DNA of 64,000 nt, from contig NC_053389.1 in NCBI RefSeq assembly GCF_905171765.1, positions 213,534,624 through 213,598,623 of the forward strand, written 5' to 3'. Both the position numbers and the translations under genes were made by a program. The notes beneath the pieces were generated by a model. That model was not told the DNA's origin. It saw nothing but the letters and a program-made list of their open reading frames with translations, and did no database searches. The stretch is from Bufo bufo (Eukaryota > Chordata > Amphibia > Anura > Bufonidae). The number at the start of each line of letters is the position of its first letter. The first letter of the stretch is position 1. Shown piece after piece: positions 43,300 through 52,992 of this stretch.

Positions 43300-43540
43300 A
43301 TATAGACTCCCTGATCACCCCCCCTGTCATTGATCACCCCCCCTGTCATTGATCACCCCCCCTGTCATTGATCACCCCCCCTGTCATTGATCACCCCCCC
43401 TGTCATTGATCAACCCCCCTGTCATTGATCACCCCCCCTGTCATTGATCAACCCCCCTGTCATTGATCAACCCCCCTGTCATTGATCAACCCCCCTGTCA
43501 TTGATCAACCCCCCTGTCATTGATCACCCCCCTGTAAGGC
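43300..43540. repeat. 19-bp tandem repeat
   Basis: About twelve near-perfect copies of CCCCCCTGTCATTGATCA(A/C), an expansion of a motif that occurs once or twice in each neighbouring larger unit. Confidence 0.95.
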
Positions 43541-43544
43541 TCCA

Positions 43545-46250
43545 TTCAGACATTTTTTTGGCCCAAGTTATCGGAATTATTATTTTTTTTTCTTACAAAG
43601 TCTCATATTCCACTAACTTGTGACAAAAAATTAAATCTGACATGAACTCACCATACCCCTCACGGAATCCAAATGCGTAAAATTTTTTAGACATTTATAT
43701 TCCAGACTTCTTCTCACGCTTTAGGGCCCCTAGAATGCCAGGGCAGTATAAATACCCCACATGTGACCCCATTTCGGAAAGAAGACACCCCCAGGTATTC
43801 CGTGAGGGGCATATTGAGTCCATGAAAGATTGAAATTTTTGTCCCAAGTTAGCGGAACGGGAGACTTTGTGAGAAAAAAATAAAAAATATCAATTTCCGC
43901 TAACTTGTGCCAAAAAAAAAAAATTTCTATGAACTCGCCATGCCCCTCATTGAATACCTTGGGGTGTCTTCTTTCCAAAATGGGGTCACATGTGGGGTAT
44001 TTATACTGCCCTGGCATTCTAGGGGCCCCAAAGCGTGAGAAGAAGTCTGGTATCCAAATGTCTAAAAATGCCCTCCTAAAAGGAATTTGGGCACCTTTGC
44101 GCATCTAGGCTGCAAAAAAGTGTCACACATCTGGTATCGCCGTACTCAGGAGAAGTTGGGGAATGTGTTTTGGGGTGTCATTTTACATATACCCATGCTG
44201 GGTGAGATAAATATCTTGGTCAAATGCCAACTTTGTATAAAAAAATGGGAAAAGTTGTCTTTTGCCAAGATATTTCTCTCACCCAGCATGGGTATATGTA
44301 AAAAGACACCCCAAAACACATTCCCCAACTTCTCCCGAGTACGGAGATACCAGATGTGTGACACTTTTTTGCAGCCTAGGTGGGCAAAGGGGCCCATATT
44401 CCAAAGAGCACCTTTCGGATTTCACTGGTCATTTACCTACTTACCACACATTAGGGCCCCTGGAAAATGCCAGGGCAGTATAACTACCCCACAAGTGACC
44501 CCATTTTGGAATGAAGACACCCCAAGGCATTCCGTGAGGGGCATGGCGAGTTCCTAGAATTTTTTATTTTTTGTCACAAGTTAGTGGAAAATGATGATTT
44601 TTTTTTTTATTTTTTTTTTCATACAAAGTCTCATATTCCACTAACTTGTGACAAAAAATAAAAACTTCCATGAACTCACTATGCCCATCAGCGAATACCT
44701 TGGGGTCTATTCTTTCCAAAATGGGGTCACTTGTGGGGTAGGTATAATGCCCTGGTATTTTAGGGGCCCAAATGTGTGGTAAGGAGTTTGAAATCAAATT
44801 CTGTAAAAAATGACGAGTGAAATCCGAAAGGTGCTCTTTGGAATATGGGCCCCTTTGCCCACCTAGGCTGCAAAAAAGTGTCACACATCTGGTATCTCCG
44901 TACTCAGGAGAAGGTGGGGAATGTGTTTTGGGGTGTCATTTTACATATACCCATGCTGGGTGAGATAAATATCTTGGTCAAATGCCAACTTTGTATAAAA
45001 AAATGGGAAAAGTTGTCTTTTGCCAAGATATTTCTCTCACCCAGCATGGGTATATGTAAAAAGACACCCCAAAACACATTCCCCAACTTCTCCTGAATAC
45101 GGCGATACCACATGTGTGACACTTTTTTGCAGCCTAGGTGGGCAAAGGGGCCCATATTCCAAAGAGCACCTTTCGGATTTCACTGGTCATTTACCTACTT
45201 ACCACACATTAGGGCCCCTGGAAAATGCCAGGGCAGTATAACTACCCCACAAGTGACCCCATTTTGGAAAGAAGACACCCCAAGGTATTCCGTGAGGGGC
45301 ATGGCGAGTTCCTAGAATTTTTTATTTTTTGTCACAAGTTAGTGGAAAATGATGATTTTTTTTATATATTTTTTTTTTTCATACAAAGTCTCATATTCCA
45401 CTAACTTGTGACAAAAAATAAAAACTTCCATGAACTCACTATGCCCATCAGCGAATACCTTGGGGTCTCTTCTTTCCAAAATGGGGTCACTTGTGGGGTA
45501 GTTATACTGCCCTGGCATTCTAGGGGCCCAAATGTGTGGTAAGGAGTTTGAAATCAAATTCTGTAAAAAATGACGAGTGAAATCCGAAAGGTGCTCTTTG
45601 GAATATGGGCCCCTTTGCCCACCTAGGCTGCAAAAAAGTGTCACACATCTGGTATCTCCGTATTCAGGAGAAGTTGGGGAATGTGTTTTGGGGTGTCTTT
45701 TTACATATACCCATGCTGGGTGAGAGAAATATCTTGGCAAAAGACAACTTTTCCCATTTTTTTATACAAAGTTGGCATTTGACCAAGATATTTATCTCAC
45801 CCAGCATGGGTATATGTAAAATGACACCCCAAAACACATTCCCCAACTTCTACTGAATACGGAGATACCAGATGTGTGACACTTTTTTGCAGCCTAGGTG
45901 GGCAAAGGGGCCCACATTCCAAAGAGCACCTTTCGGATTTCACTGGTCAGTTTTTACAGAATTTGATTTCAAACTCCTTACCACACATTTGTGCCCCTAG
46001 AATGCCAGGGCAGTATAACTACCCCACAAGTGACCCCATTTTGGAAAGAAGAGACCCCAAGGTATTTCGTGATGGGCATAGTGAGTTCATGGAAGTTTTT
46101 ATTTTTTGTCACAAGTTAGTGGAATATGAGACTTTGTAAGAAAAAAAAAAAAAAAAAAAAAATCATTTTCCGCTAACTTGTGACAAAAAATAAAAAGTTC
46201 TATGAACTCACTATGCCCATCAGCGAATACCTTAGGGTGTGTACTTTCCG
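43545..46250. repeat. Array of seven alternating palindromes
   Basis: Two palindrome types alternate with centres about 370 bp apart. Type P2 (arms ATTCCACTAACTTGTGACAA and complement) is centred near 43880, 44610, 45365 and 46150. Type P1 (arms CCCAGCATGGGTATATGTAA and complement) is centred near 44240, 44990 and 45750. Shared flanks CCCCATTTTGGAAAGAAGAC and complement lie between. Many open frames on both strands are repeat translations. Confidence 0.92.
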
Positions 46251-46756
46251 AAATGGGGTCATTTGTGGGGTGTTTGTACTGTCTGGGCATTGTAGAACCT
46301 CAGGAAACATGACAGGTGCTCAGAAAGTCAGAGCTGCTTCAAAAAGCGGAAATTCACATTTTTGTACCATAGTTTGTAAACGCTATAACTTTTACCCAAA
46401 CCATTTTTTTTTTACCCAAACATTTTTTTTTTATCAAAGACATGTAGAACAATAAATTTAGAGCAAAATTTATATATGGATGTCATTTTTTTTGCAAAAT
46501 TTTACAACTGAAAGTGAAAAATGTCATTTTTTTGCAAAAAAATCGTTAAATTTCGATTAATAACAAAAAAAGTAAAAATGTCAGCAGCAATGAAATACCA
46601 CCAAATGAAAGCTCTATTAGTGAGAAGAAAAGGAGGTAAAATTCATTTGGGTGGTAAGTTGCATGACCGAGCAATAAATGGTGAAAGTAGTGTAGGTCAG
46701 AAGTGTAAAAAGTGGCCTGGTCTTTCAGGGTGTTTAAGCACTGGGGGCTGAGGTGG
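46250..46756. other. Unique right tail of the 5.1-kb element
   Basis: AT-rich and non-coding, with T and A runs and a moderately complex stretch (46575-46740) before the right end. It carries no ORF of note. Confidence 0.7.
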
Positions 46757-46760
46757 CTAA

Positions 46761-48936
46761 TCAAACTTGGGCTGACTTTTTGGCCCACTGTGGGGGCTCT
46801 TTTTCCTACACATCTTATCCCTGCGGATGCTATATTTTTCCATTCTTCATTATAGTTCAAAACATGGAGATGTTTACGTATAATTTTGCAAATCTTAAAA
46901 TAGTCTCTACTATAATTGGTAGTAAAGGTGATAGGTTTTTCTTTATTAGTAGTGTTATCCCTTATCATTATATTTTTGCGTTCCCTGTCATTTCTGTCCC
47001 CATTAACATTTTTATTCTCATTGTCTATGTTCTTATTTTTATGTCTTTTTGGAAAAATAAGGGTTTCTCTATTTTTCGATCTGGCAAAATTAATGCCTCT
47101 ATTAATATTGGTTTGGGTGTAACCCCTCACCTTTAATCTGGCTGCAATATTTATAGCCTCTCTTTCAAAGAGCTCTTGGGTAGAGCAATTCCTCTTCGCC
47201 CTTATCATTTCTCCCTTGGGAATATTTTTTAGGACGTGTGGTGGATGGCAGGAGGAGGCAGAGAGAATAGTGTTGCCAGCTGTAGGCTTTCTATGGGTGT
47301 ATGTGACCACCCTGCTGGTATCATTATCGCCTTCCAGACATAGATCCAGAAAAACTATTTTCTCTGGGTCGCTGGAGAAGGTGAGTTTTATTGATGTAGT
47401 ACAATTGTTCAGATATTCTATACAATCAGCTATTCTCTCTGTGTCCCCCTGCCACACCCACAACATATCGTCGATATAACGACCGTACCATTTAAAGTCT
47501 TCTCTATAGGGATTGTTGTCAGAAAAAAGGAAATTATTCTCCCACCACGCCATATATATATTTGCTATTGACGGTGAGTATTTAGCTCCCATAGGGATTC
47601 CTGATTGCTGTAAATAATATTTTTTGTTGAACATAAAATAATTATGTCTCATCAAAAAATCCAAAACCGAACATAAAAATTCCTGCAGTTCTAGTGTATA
47701 GTTACTGTAATGTTCCAAAAACCATTTTAGAGCAACAATAGCGGATTGGTGGGGGATGTTAGTATATAATGAGGAAATATCAGCTGTCACCCATATAAAG
47801 TTTTTATGCCAGTCAAAAGAGAGAAAATTACCCAAAACTGTACTAGTGTCTCTTAAATATCCTGGTATTAATGGCACAAGTGGTTGTAACAGGGAATCTG
47901 CCCACTCCGATAAATTTTCGGAGTATGAGCCGATACCTGCCACAATTGGGCGTAGTGGAGGAGGGAAACCTGGTTTATGGATTTTGGGGAGCGCATGAAA
48001 AATGGGTGTAATTGCATGTTCCACATACATAAACTCAACTTCTCTTTTAGACAGAATGCCCAAAGAGTGACCCCTATCCAAAATGGTATTAAGTATTTTC
48101 TGACAAGGGAGGAGAGGGTTGCAATCCAATGAGAGATAGATATTAGAGTCTTTTAACAATTCCAGAATCTGATTCTTGTAAAGCTCACTATCAAGGATTA
48201 CGACCGCTCCTCCCTTGTCAGCTTTCCGTATCACAACATCTTGCATATTTTGTAATTCAAGAAAGGCTTTATGTTCATTTTTTGTCAGGTTATTTTTCAA
48301 TACTTTGTCATCTGAGATAGCTTTCAAAGCACATAGATCCCTCTGGATCAAATCCTGAAATCTGTCAAGGACCTCGGATCGGGACTGTATAGGGTAAAAA
48401 CTCTTATTAGAGGTTTTGTATGTGGTGGATCTATTGCACATACAGTCCCCATCCGGGCCCCCACACATCTCCTGGAGCGAAGAAATCTGCACTAGGTCTA
48501 CAAAGGTAAAACATGGACACATATTTTCAGTTGTAACATCACATGGTACATCATTGACATTTAATGTATCCTCTGTTGTAACATTAGTATCCTCATTAAT
48601 AAATGAGAAATGTTTCTTTAGTGTCATTTTCCTAGCAAGTTTGTTGACATCTATAATTGTGTGATATAAATTAAAACTGCGGGAAGGGGAGAAAGAGAAA
48701 CCCTTTCTCAGAACCCTCTCCTGGAATAGGGAGATGGGCTTTGAGGAAAGGTTAATCACCTGTATGTCATTGGCTGTTTCTTGCGGCTCGGATATCGCCT
48801 GCTTTTTTCGGTGTTTTCTCCCCGCCCTGCGTTTTCCAATCCAGGAACACCTGGGTCTGGGACACAGTCTCCAATTAATCAGAGAAGGAGGAGTAATCCT
48901 TTTGTGTGGTATATAAAGCATTTTGTTTTTGTACAC
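46761..48936 (-). CDS. Neptune-4 protein, N-terminal part (reverse transcriptase)
   Basis: Starts MYKNKMLYIPHKRI at 48936 (a second Met four residues on is possible) and runs without a stop to about codon 725, where the 5.1-kb element begins. It shows the Penelope N-terminal signature IQVINLSSKPISLFQERVL, VIRKADKGGAVVILDSELY, FHALPKIHKPGFPPPLRPIV, TADISSLYTNIPH, SGIPMGAKYSPSIANIYM and the catalytic GRYIDDMLWVW, then LDLCLEGDNDTSRVV and the RAKRNCS linker. The RT is of the telomerase-related Penelope type, and all motifs look functional. Codons after about 46757 are insertion sequence. Without the insertion the gene would be intact, so the insertion is the only visible lesion. Confidence 0.92.
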
Positions 48937-49103
48937 CTTTGTATTGTCTTGAAGAAGGGCTCAATACCACAGCCCGAAACGCGTCACAATCTTTCTGTGT
49001 CTCTCCATGTGACATCTTTGTTGGATTTTATACCACAAGCCGAATAAAGAAAACTTTTTATATGCTGAAGCTGGAATTAACTTTTCTTTTTGCTTTTGGA
49101 CTT
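48832..49103 (-). repeat. Neptune-4 terminal repeat, right copy
   Basis: 5' end of the element in its own orientation; inverted partner of 40778-41039. The gene start at 48936 lies within it. Confidence 0.93.
48943..48990 (+). ncRNA. Hammerhead-like motif, antisense to the Neptune-4 gene
   Basis: Same sequence as the minus-strand motif at 40880-40927: ATTGT, CTTGAAGAA, GGGCT/AGCCC, GAAAC, GCGTC, ACAAT. Here it is on the plus strand because the terminal repeat is inverted. Confidence 0.65.
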
Positions 49104-49206
49104 AACAAGAGAAATATATATGCACTGCACTGTTGCAGTTATTTCTGGTGAAAGCCTATAGGGGCATATTTCAGTCCAACAAGAAAAATATATACGCACT
49201 GCACTG
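49104..49206. repeat. Minisatellite B, second block
   Basis: Just over one unit of the 74-bp repeat between Neptune-4 and Gypsy-1. It includes CACTG (49202-49206), duplicated at 54598-54602 by Gypsy-1. Confidence 0.93.
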
Positions 49207-49786
49207 TGTCACGGATGGTGTACAGGAAACAAGACAATACCATATAAACAATGTCTCTCTGGATCCACAACTAAGGAACAAAGGGAGACCCCTGCAATAG
49301 ACCTGCCGCTCTCCCTCACTGCTCAGCCTATGCGAACACCCCAAAGGTGGATGGCCGCATATCCACGTTCCTCGGCTATCTATTACCTGAAGACCCTACA
49401 ATAGTGAAGGGACACGACCACCGGCTCCCTACACTGACACGGAGGGAGTCAGGGTCACCTGGATCCAGAAAAGACAAAATCATAAATACATAAACAGCAC
49501 TTATCTTGCAGACGAATGACGACTGACGACTGGGAACAGGGAACAGGGAACAGGGAACAGGGAACTGGGAACTGGAAACTGGGAACAGCATGCACACACA
49601 CTCCAGGAAGTTGTATCAGCCGCACACTACTGCATTATGGGGAGGAACTTAAAGGGTAGCGATCAGTCTAACTGCATGACAGCTGAGATAGACTAACGAG
49701 ATGAGAAACTAAACCAAAACAAAGAAATTCAAGGAGGAGGATCTGAGAAGCTCCTGTGAGGGCTTCTCAGCTGTCTGGCTGTGACA
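49207..49786 (-). repeat. Gypsy-1 3' LTR (580 bp)
   Basis: Pairs with 54032-54597. It contains the expanded GGGAACA microsatellite at about 49530-49590. Confidence 0.95.
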
Positions 49787-52700
49787 GTACCCCTCCCTCT
49801 AGGAGTGGACTCCGGACACTCAGGGCCCACCTTCTCAGGATGGGACCTATGGAAAGCCCTGATAAGACGAGAGGCCTTAATGTCCGTCACTGGGACCCAC
49901 ATCCTCTCCTCAGGACCATAACCCTCCCAATGAACGAGGTACTGGAGGGAACCGCGGACAAGACGAGAATCCACAATCCTAGAGACCTGAAATTCAAGAT
50001 TTCCATCAACCATAATCGGAGGAGGAGGCAAAGGCGAGGGTACAATAGGTTGAACATAAGGTTTCAATAAGGACTTATGAAAAACATTATGGATCTTCCA
50101 AGTCTGAGGAAGATCAAGACGGTAGGCAACAGGATTGATGACAGACAGGATCTTGTAAGGCCCAATAAACCTAGGACCCAATTTCCAGGAGGGAACCTTC
50201 AATTTGATATTCTTGGTAGACAACCACACCAGATCACCAACATTCAGGTCCGGACCAGGCACACGTCTCTTATCCGCCACACGCTTATATCTCTCACTCA
50301 TGCTCTTTAGATTATCCTGAATCTTTTGCCAAATAGATGACAAAGACGAGGAGAATCTGTCCTCATCAGGCAAACCAGAAGAGCCCTCTCCCGAGAAAGT
50401 CCCAAACTGTGGATGGAACCCATATGCACCAAAAAATGGTGACTTATCAGAGGACTCCTGACGACGGTTATTTAAAGCAAACTCAGCAAGGGACAAAAAA
50501 GAACACCAATCCTCCTGATTCTCCGCCACAAAACAGCGCAGATATGTCTCCAGATTCTGATTGACGCGCTCTGTCTGGCCATTCGACTGCGGATGGAAAG
50601 CAGAAGAGAATGACAACCGAACCCCCAAGCGAGAACAGAAAGCCTTCCAGAATCTGGAAACAAACTGCGTGCCCCTATCAGAGACTATGTCTGAAGGAAT
50701 CCCATGCAATTTGACAATGTGGTCAATAAATGCCTGCGCCAGCGTCTTAGCATTGGGCAAACCAGGAAAAGGGATAAAATGCACCATTTTGCTAAAACGG
50801 TCCACCACCACCAGAATCACAGACTTCCCCGAGGAACGAGGCAAGTCCATTATGAAGTCCATGGACAGATGTGTCCAAGGACGGGAAGGAATGGGCAAAG
50901 GAAGGAGAGGACCTGTTGGCTGTGAATGAGGGACCTTGGCACGAGCGCAAGTCTCGCAAGCTGCCACAAAACCCTCAACCGACTTACGAAGCGCAGGCCA
51001 CCAGAATCTCCGAGCGATGAGATCCAGTGTGGCTCTTGCCCCCGGGTGCCCAGCAAGGACCGTGTCGTGGTGATCTTTAAAAATCTTGTGTCTCAAAGCG
51101 AGAGGTACAAACAACCTCCCAGGAGGACAAAGATCAGGAGCTTCTGACTGGGCTGCCTGCACCTCTGCCTCCAATTCAGGAAAAAGAGCAGAGACCACCA
51201 CACCTTCAGCCAAAATGGGACCCGGGACTTCAAAATTCCCACCTCCCGGAAAACAACGTGACAGGGCATCTGCCTTCACATTCTTAACCCCAGGGCGGAA
51301 CGTAACAACAAAATTAAACCTTGAAAAGAACAAAGACCATCTGGCCTGTCTCGGGTTCAGACGCTTGGCTGACTCCAAGTAGGCCAGATTTTTATGGTCA
51401 GTAAACACGGTAATAGGGTGTCTGGCTCCCTCTAGCCAATGGCGCCATTCCTCAAAAGCCAACTTGATGGCCAACAATTCCCTATCTCCCACATCATAAT
51501 TTCTCTCTGCGGAGGAGAGTTTCTTTGAGAAAAAGGCACACGGTTGCCATTTGGCAGGAGAGGAACCCTGAGACAAGACCGCACCCACCCCTACCTCAGA
51601 AGCATCAACCTCAACTATGAAGGGTAACGAAATATCAGGTTGTACTAGGATGGGAGCGGAAGCAAAACTCTCCTTGATATTAGAAAAGGCCTTACGCGCC
51701 TCTACCGACCAGGAAGAAAAATCTACCCCCTTTCTGGTTATATCAGTGAGTGGTTTAACAACAGAGGAATAATTCAAAATAAATTTCCTGTAATAATTGG
51801 CAAAGCCCAAAAAACGCATCAGCGCCTTCTGATTCTCAGGAAGCTCCCACTCAAGCACAGCGCGGACCTTCTCGGGGTCCATGCGAAAACCAGAAGCGGA
51901 GACAAGAAACCCCAGAAATTGGATTTCTGGAACCGCAAACACACATTTTTCCAGTTTCGCGTATAATTTATTCTCCCGCAGGATGAGCAAAACCTGACGT
52001 AAGTGTTCCTTATGAGTCTTGAAATCAGGAGAAAAAATCAAAATGTCATCCAAATACACTAATACAAATTTTCCCATTAAATGATAAAAAATGCTGTTGA
52101 CGAAATGCTGAAAAACGGCTGGGGCATTCATCAAACCAAAAGGCATAACCAAATTCTCAAAATGGCCCTCAGGGGTATTGAAAGCCGTCTTCCATTCGTC
52201 TCCTTCTCTGACCCTAACCAGGTTGTATGCCCCTCTTAGGTCTAATTTGGAAAAGACTTTAGCCCCAACAACCTGGTTAAACAGGTCCGGGATCAGAGGA
52301 AGCGGATAAGGATCACGAATAGTGATACTGTTCAGCTCCCTGAAATCCAGACAAGGTCTTAAAGAACCATCTTTTTTCTTAACAAAGAAAAAACCAGCGG
52401 CAACAGGTGACTTCGAGGGTCGTATGTGTCCTTTTCTCAGACTCTCAGAGATATAAGCCCGCATAGCGACCCTCTCAGGTTGGGAGAGATTGTATAAACG
52501 AGATTTAGGCAGCTTGGCGCCTGGGATGAGATTAATAGGGCAATCATACTCCCTGTGCGGAGGCAAACCCTGAACTCCACTCTCAGAGAAGACATCCAAA
52601 AATTCAGAGAGGAAAGGTGGTACAGTCTTAGTAGAAACCTCAGAAACAGATGTTATGAGGCAATTCTCTCTGCAAAAGTTACTCCAACCATTTATTTGCC

Positions 52701-52992
52701 TCGCTTGCCAATCATTGGTGGGGTTATGTTTAGTGAGCCAGGGTAGCCCCAACACTAGAGGAGTAGGCAAACCGCTAAGGACGAAACATGACACATCCTC
52801 AACATGAGCATCACTCACAATTAAACGGATATTGTGAACTATGCCCTTTAATGATTTCTGAGAAAGTGGAGCTGAATCAATAGCAAAAACAGGAATATCC
52901 TTTCCCAAAGTGCATACCTGGAAACCATGAGTTATTGCAAATTGATTATCAATGAGGTTGACAGCTGCTCCACTATCCACAAAAAATCTCAC
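49729..52992 (-). CDS. pol: Gypsy-1 Pol polyprotein
   Basis: 1087 codons with no internal stop. Order: aspartic protease (VDSGA at the very start), reverse transcriptase (FFFVKKKDGSLRPC, then catalytic YLDD at about 313-316), RNase H (VEVDASEVGVGAVLS), integrase with an HHCC zinc site (HPGARATLDL ... CETCARAK) and DDE residues in SMDFIMDLP, VSDRGTQF and SNGQTER, and a C-terminal chromodomain (SRIVDSRLVRGSLQYLVHW). The frame has no ATG at its start (the first usable codon is GTG) and overlaps the end of gag by 20 nt in the +1 frame. The last codons run into the 3' LTR. The chromodomain places it in the chromovirus branch of Ty3/Gypsy. Confidence 0.94.
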   Translation of the reverse strand: MRFFVDSGAAVNLIDNQFAITHGFQVCTLGKDIPVFAIDSAPLSQKSLKGIVHNIRLIVSDAHVEDVSCFVLSGLPTPLVLGLPWLTKHNPTNDWQARQINGWSNFCRENCLITSVSEVSTKTVPPFLSEFLDVFSESGVQGLPPHREYDCPINLIPGAKLPKSRLYNLSQPERVAMRAYISESLRKGHIRPSKSPVAAGFFFVKKKDGSLRPCLDFRELNSITIRDPYPLPLIPDLFNQVVGAKVFSKLDLRGAYNLVRVREGDEWKTAFNTPEGHFENLVMPFGLMNAPAVFQHFVNSIFYHLMGKFVLVYLDDILIFSPDFKTHKEHLRQVLLILRENKLYAKLEKCVFAVPEIQFLGFLVSASGFRMDPEKVRAVLEWELPENQKALMRFLGFANYYRKFILNYSSVVKPLTDITRKGVDFSSWSVEARKAFSNIKESFASAPILVQPDISLPFIVEVDASEVGVGAVLSQGSSPAKWQPCAFFSKKLSSAERNYDVGDRELLAIKLAFEEWRHWLEGARHPITVFTDHKNLAYLESAKRLNPRQARWSLFFSRFNFVVTFRPGVKNVKADALSRCFPGGGNFEVPGPILAEGVVVSALFPELEAEVQAAQSEAPDLCPPGRLFVPLALRHKIFKDHHDTVLAGHPGARATLDLIARRFWWPALRKSVEGFVAACETCARAKVPHSQPTGPLLPLPIPSRPWTHLSMDFIMDLPRSSGKSVILVVVDRFSKMVHFIPFPGLPNAKTLAQAFIDHIVKLHGIPSDIVSDRGTQFVSRFWKAFCSRLGVRLSFSSAFHPQSNGQTERVNQNLETYLRCFVAENQEDWCSFLSLAEFALNNRRQESSDKSPFFGAYGFHPQFGTFSGEGSSGLPDEDRFSSSLSSIWQKIQDNLKSMSERYKRVADKRRVPGPDLNVGDLVWLSTKNIKLKVPSWKLGPRFIGPYKILSVINPVAYRLDLPQTWKIHNVFHKSLLKPYVQPIVPSPLPPPPIMVDGNLEFQVSRIVDSRLVRGSLQYLVHWEGYGPEERMWVPVTDIKASRLIRAFHRSHPEKVGPECPESTPRGRGTVTARQLRSPHRSFSDPPP

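Larger units (their letters stand above)
41624..46756. mobile_element. 5.1-kb non-autonomous DNA transposon built from tandem repeats and palindromes
   Basis: Bounded by the 4-bp repeat CTAA (41620-41623 and 46757-46760). Ends CCACCTCC and, read inward from the right, CCACCTCA. Excision with one CTAA restores the Neptune frame exactly, which proves the borders. In order it holds three foldbacks (41640-41960), a ~170-bp tandem array (42040-43290), a 19-bp array (43300-43540), an array of alternating palindromes (43545-46250) and a unique right tail. The layout recalls Xenopus Tx1-type elements with internal tandem repeats; TTAA-like TSD suggests piggyBac/Kolobok-type mobilisation. No transposase. 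Confidence 0.9.
40692..49103 (-). mobile_element. Neptune-4: Penelope-like element with inverted terminal repeats
   Basis: Minus-strand element with a perfect 15-bp duplication (40677-40691 and 49104-49118) in minisatellite B. Its ends carry the same ~265-bp sequence in inverted orientation (48832-49103 and 40778-41039), with an extra 86-bp tail at 40692-40777. Each terminal copy carries a hammerhead-like motif. The coding frame is open from 48936 to 46761 and from 41619 to 41118, interrupted only by the 5.1-kb element at 41624-46756. Total without that insertion is about 3.3 kb. Confidence 0.92.

Noticed and set aside
43300..43540. CRISPR-like regular array
   Set aside because: The 19-bp units have no unique spacers and lie in a eukaryotic transposon; a simple tandem repeat.
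43730..46455. Many ORFs of 60-130 codons in the 5.1-kb element
   Set aside because: The same peptides appear on both strands because the sequence is palindromic; repeat translations.
46546..46756. C-terminal extension of the Neptune-4 RT ORF
   Set aside because: Reads into the right end of the inserted element; not part of the Penelope protein.
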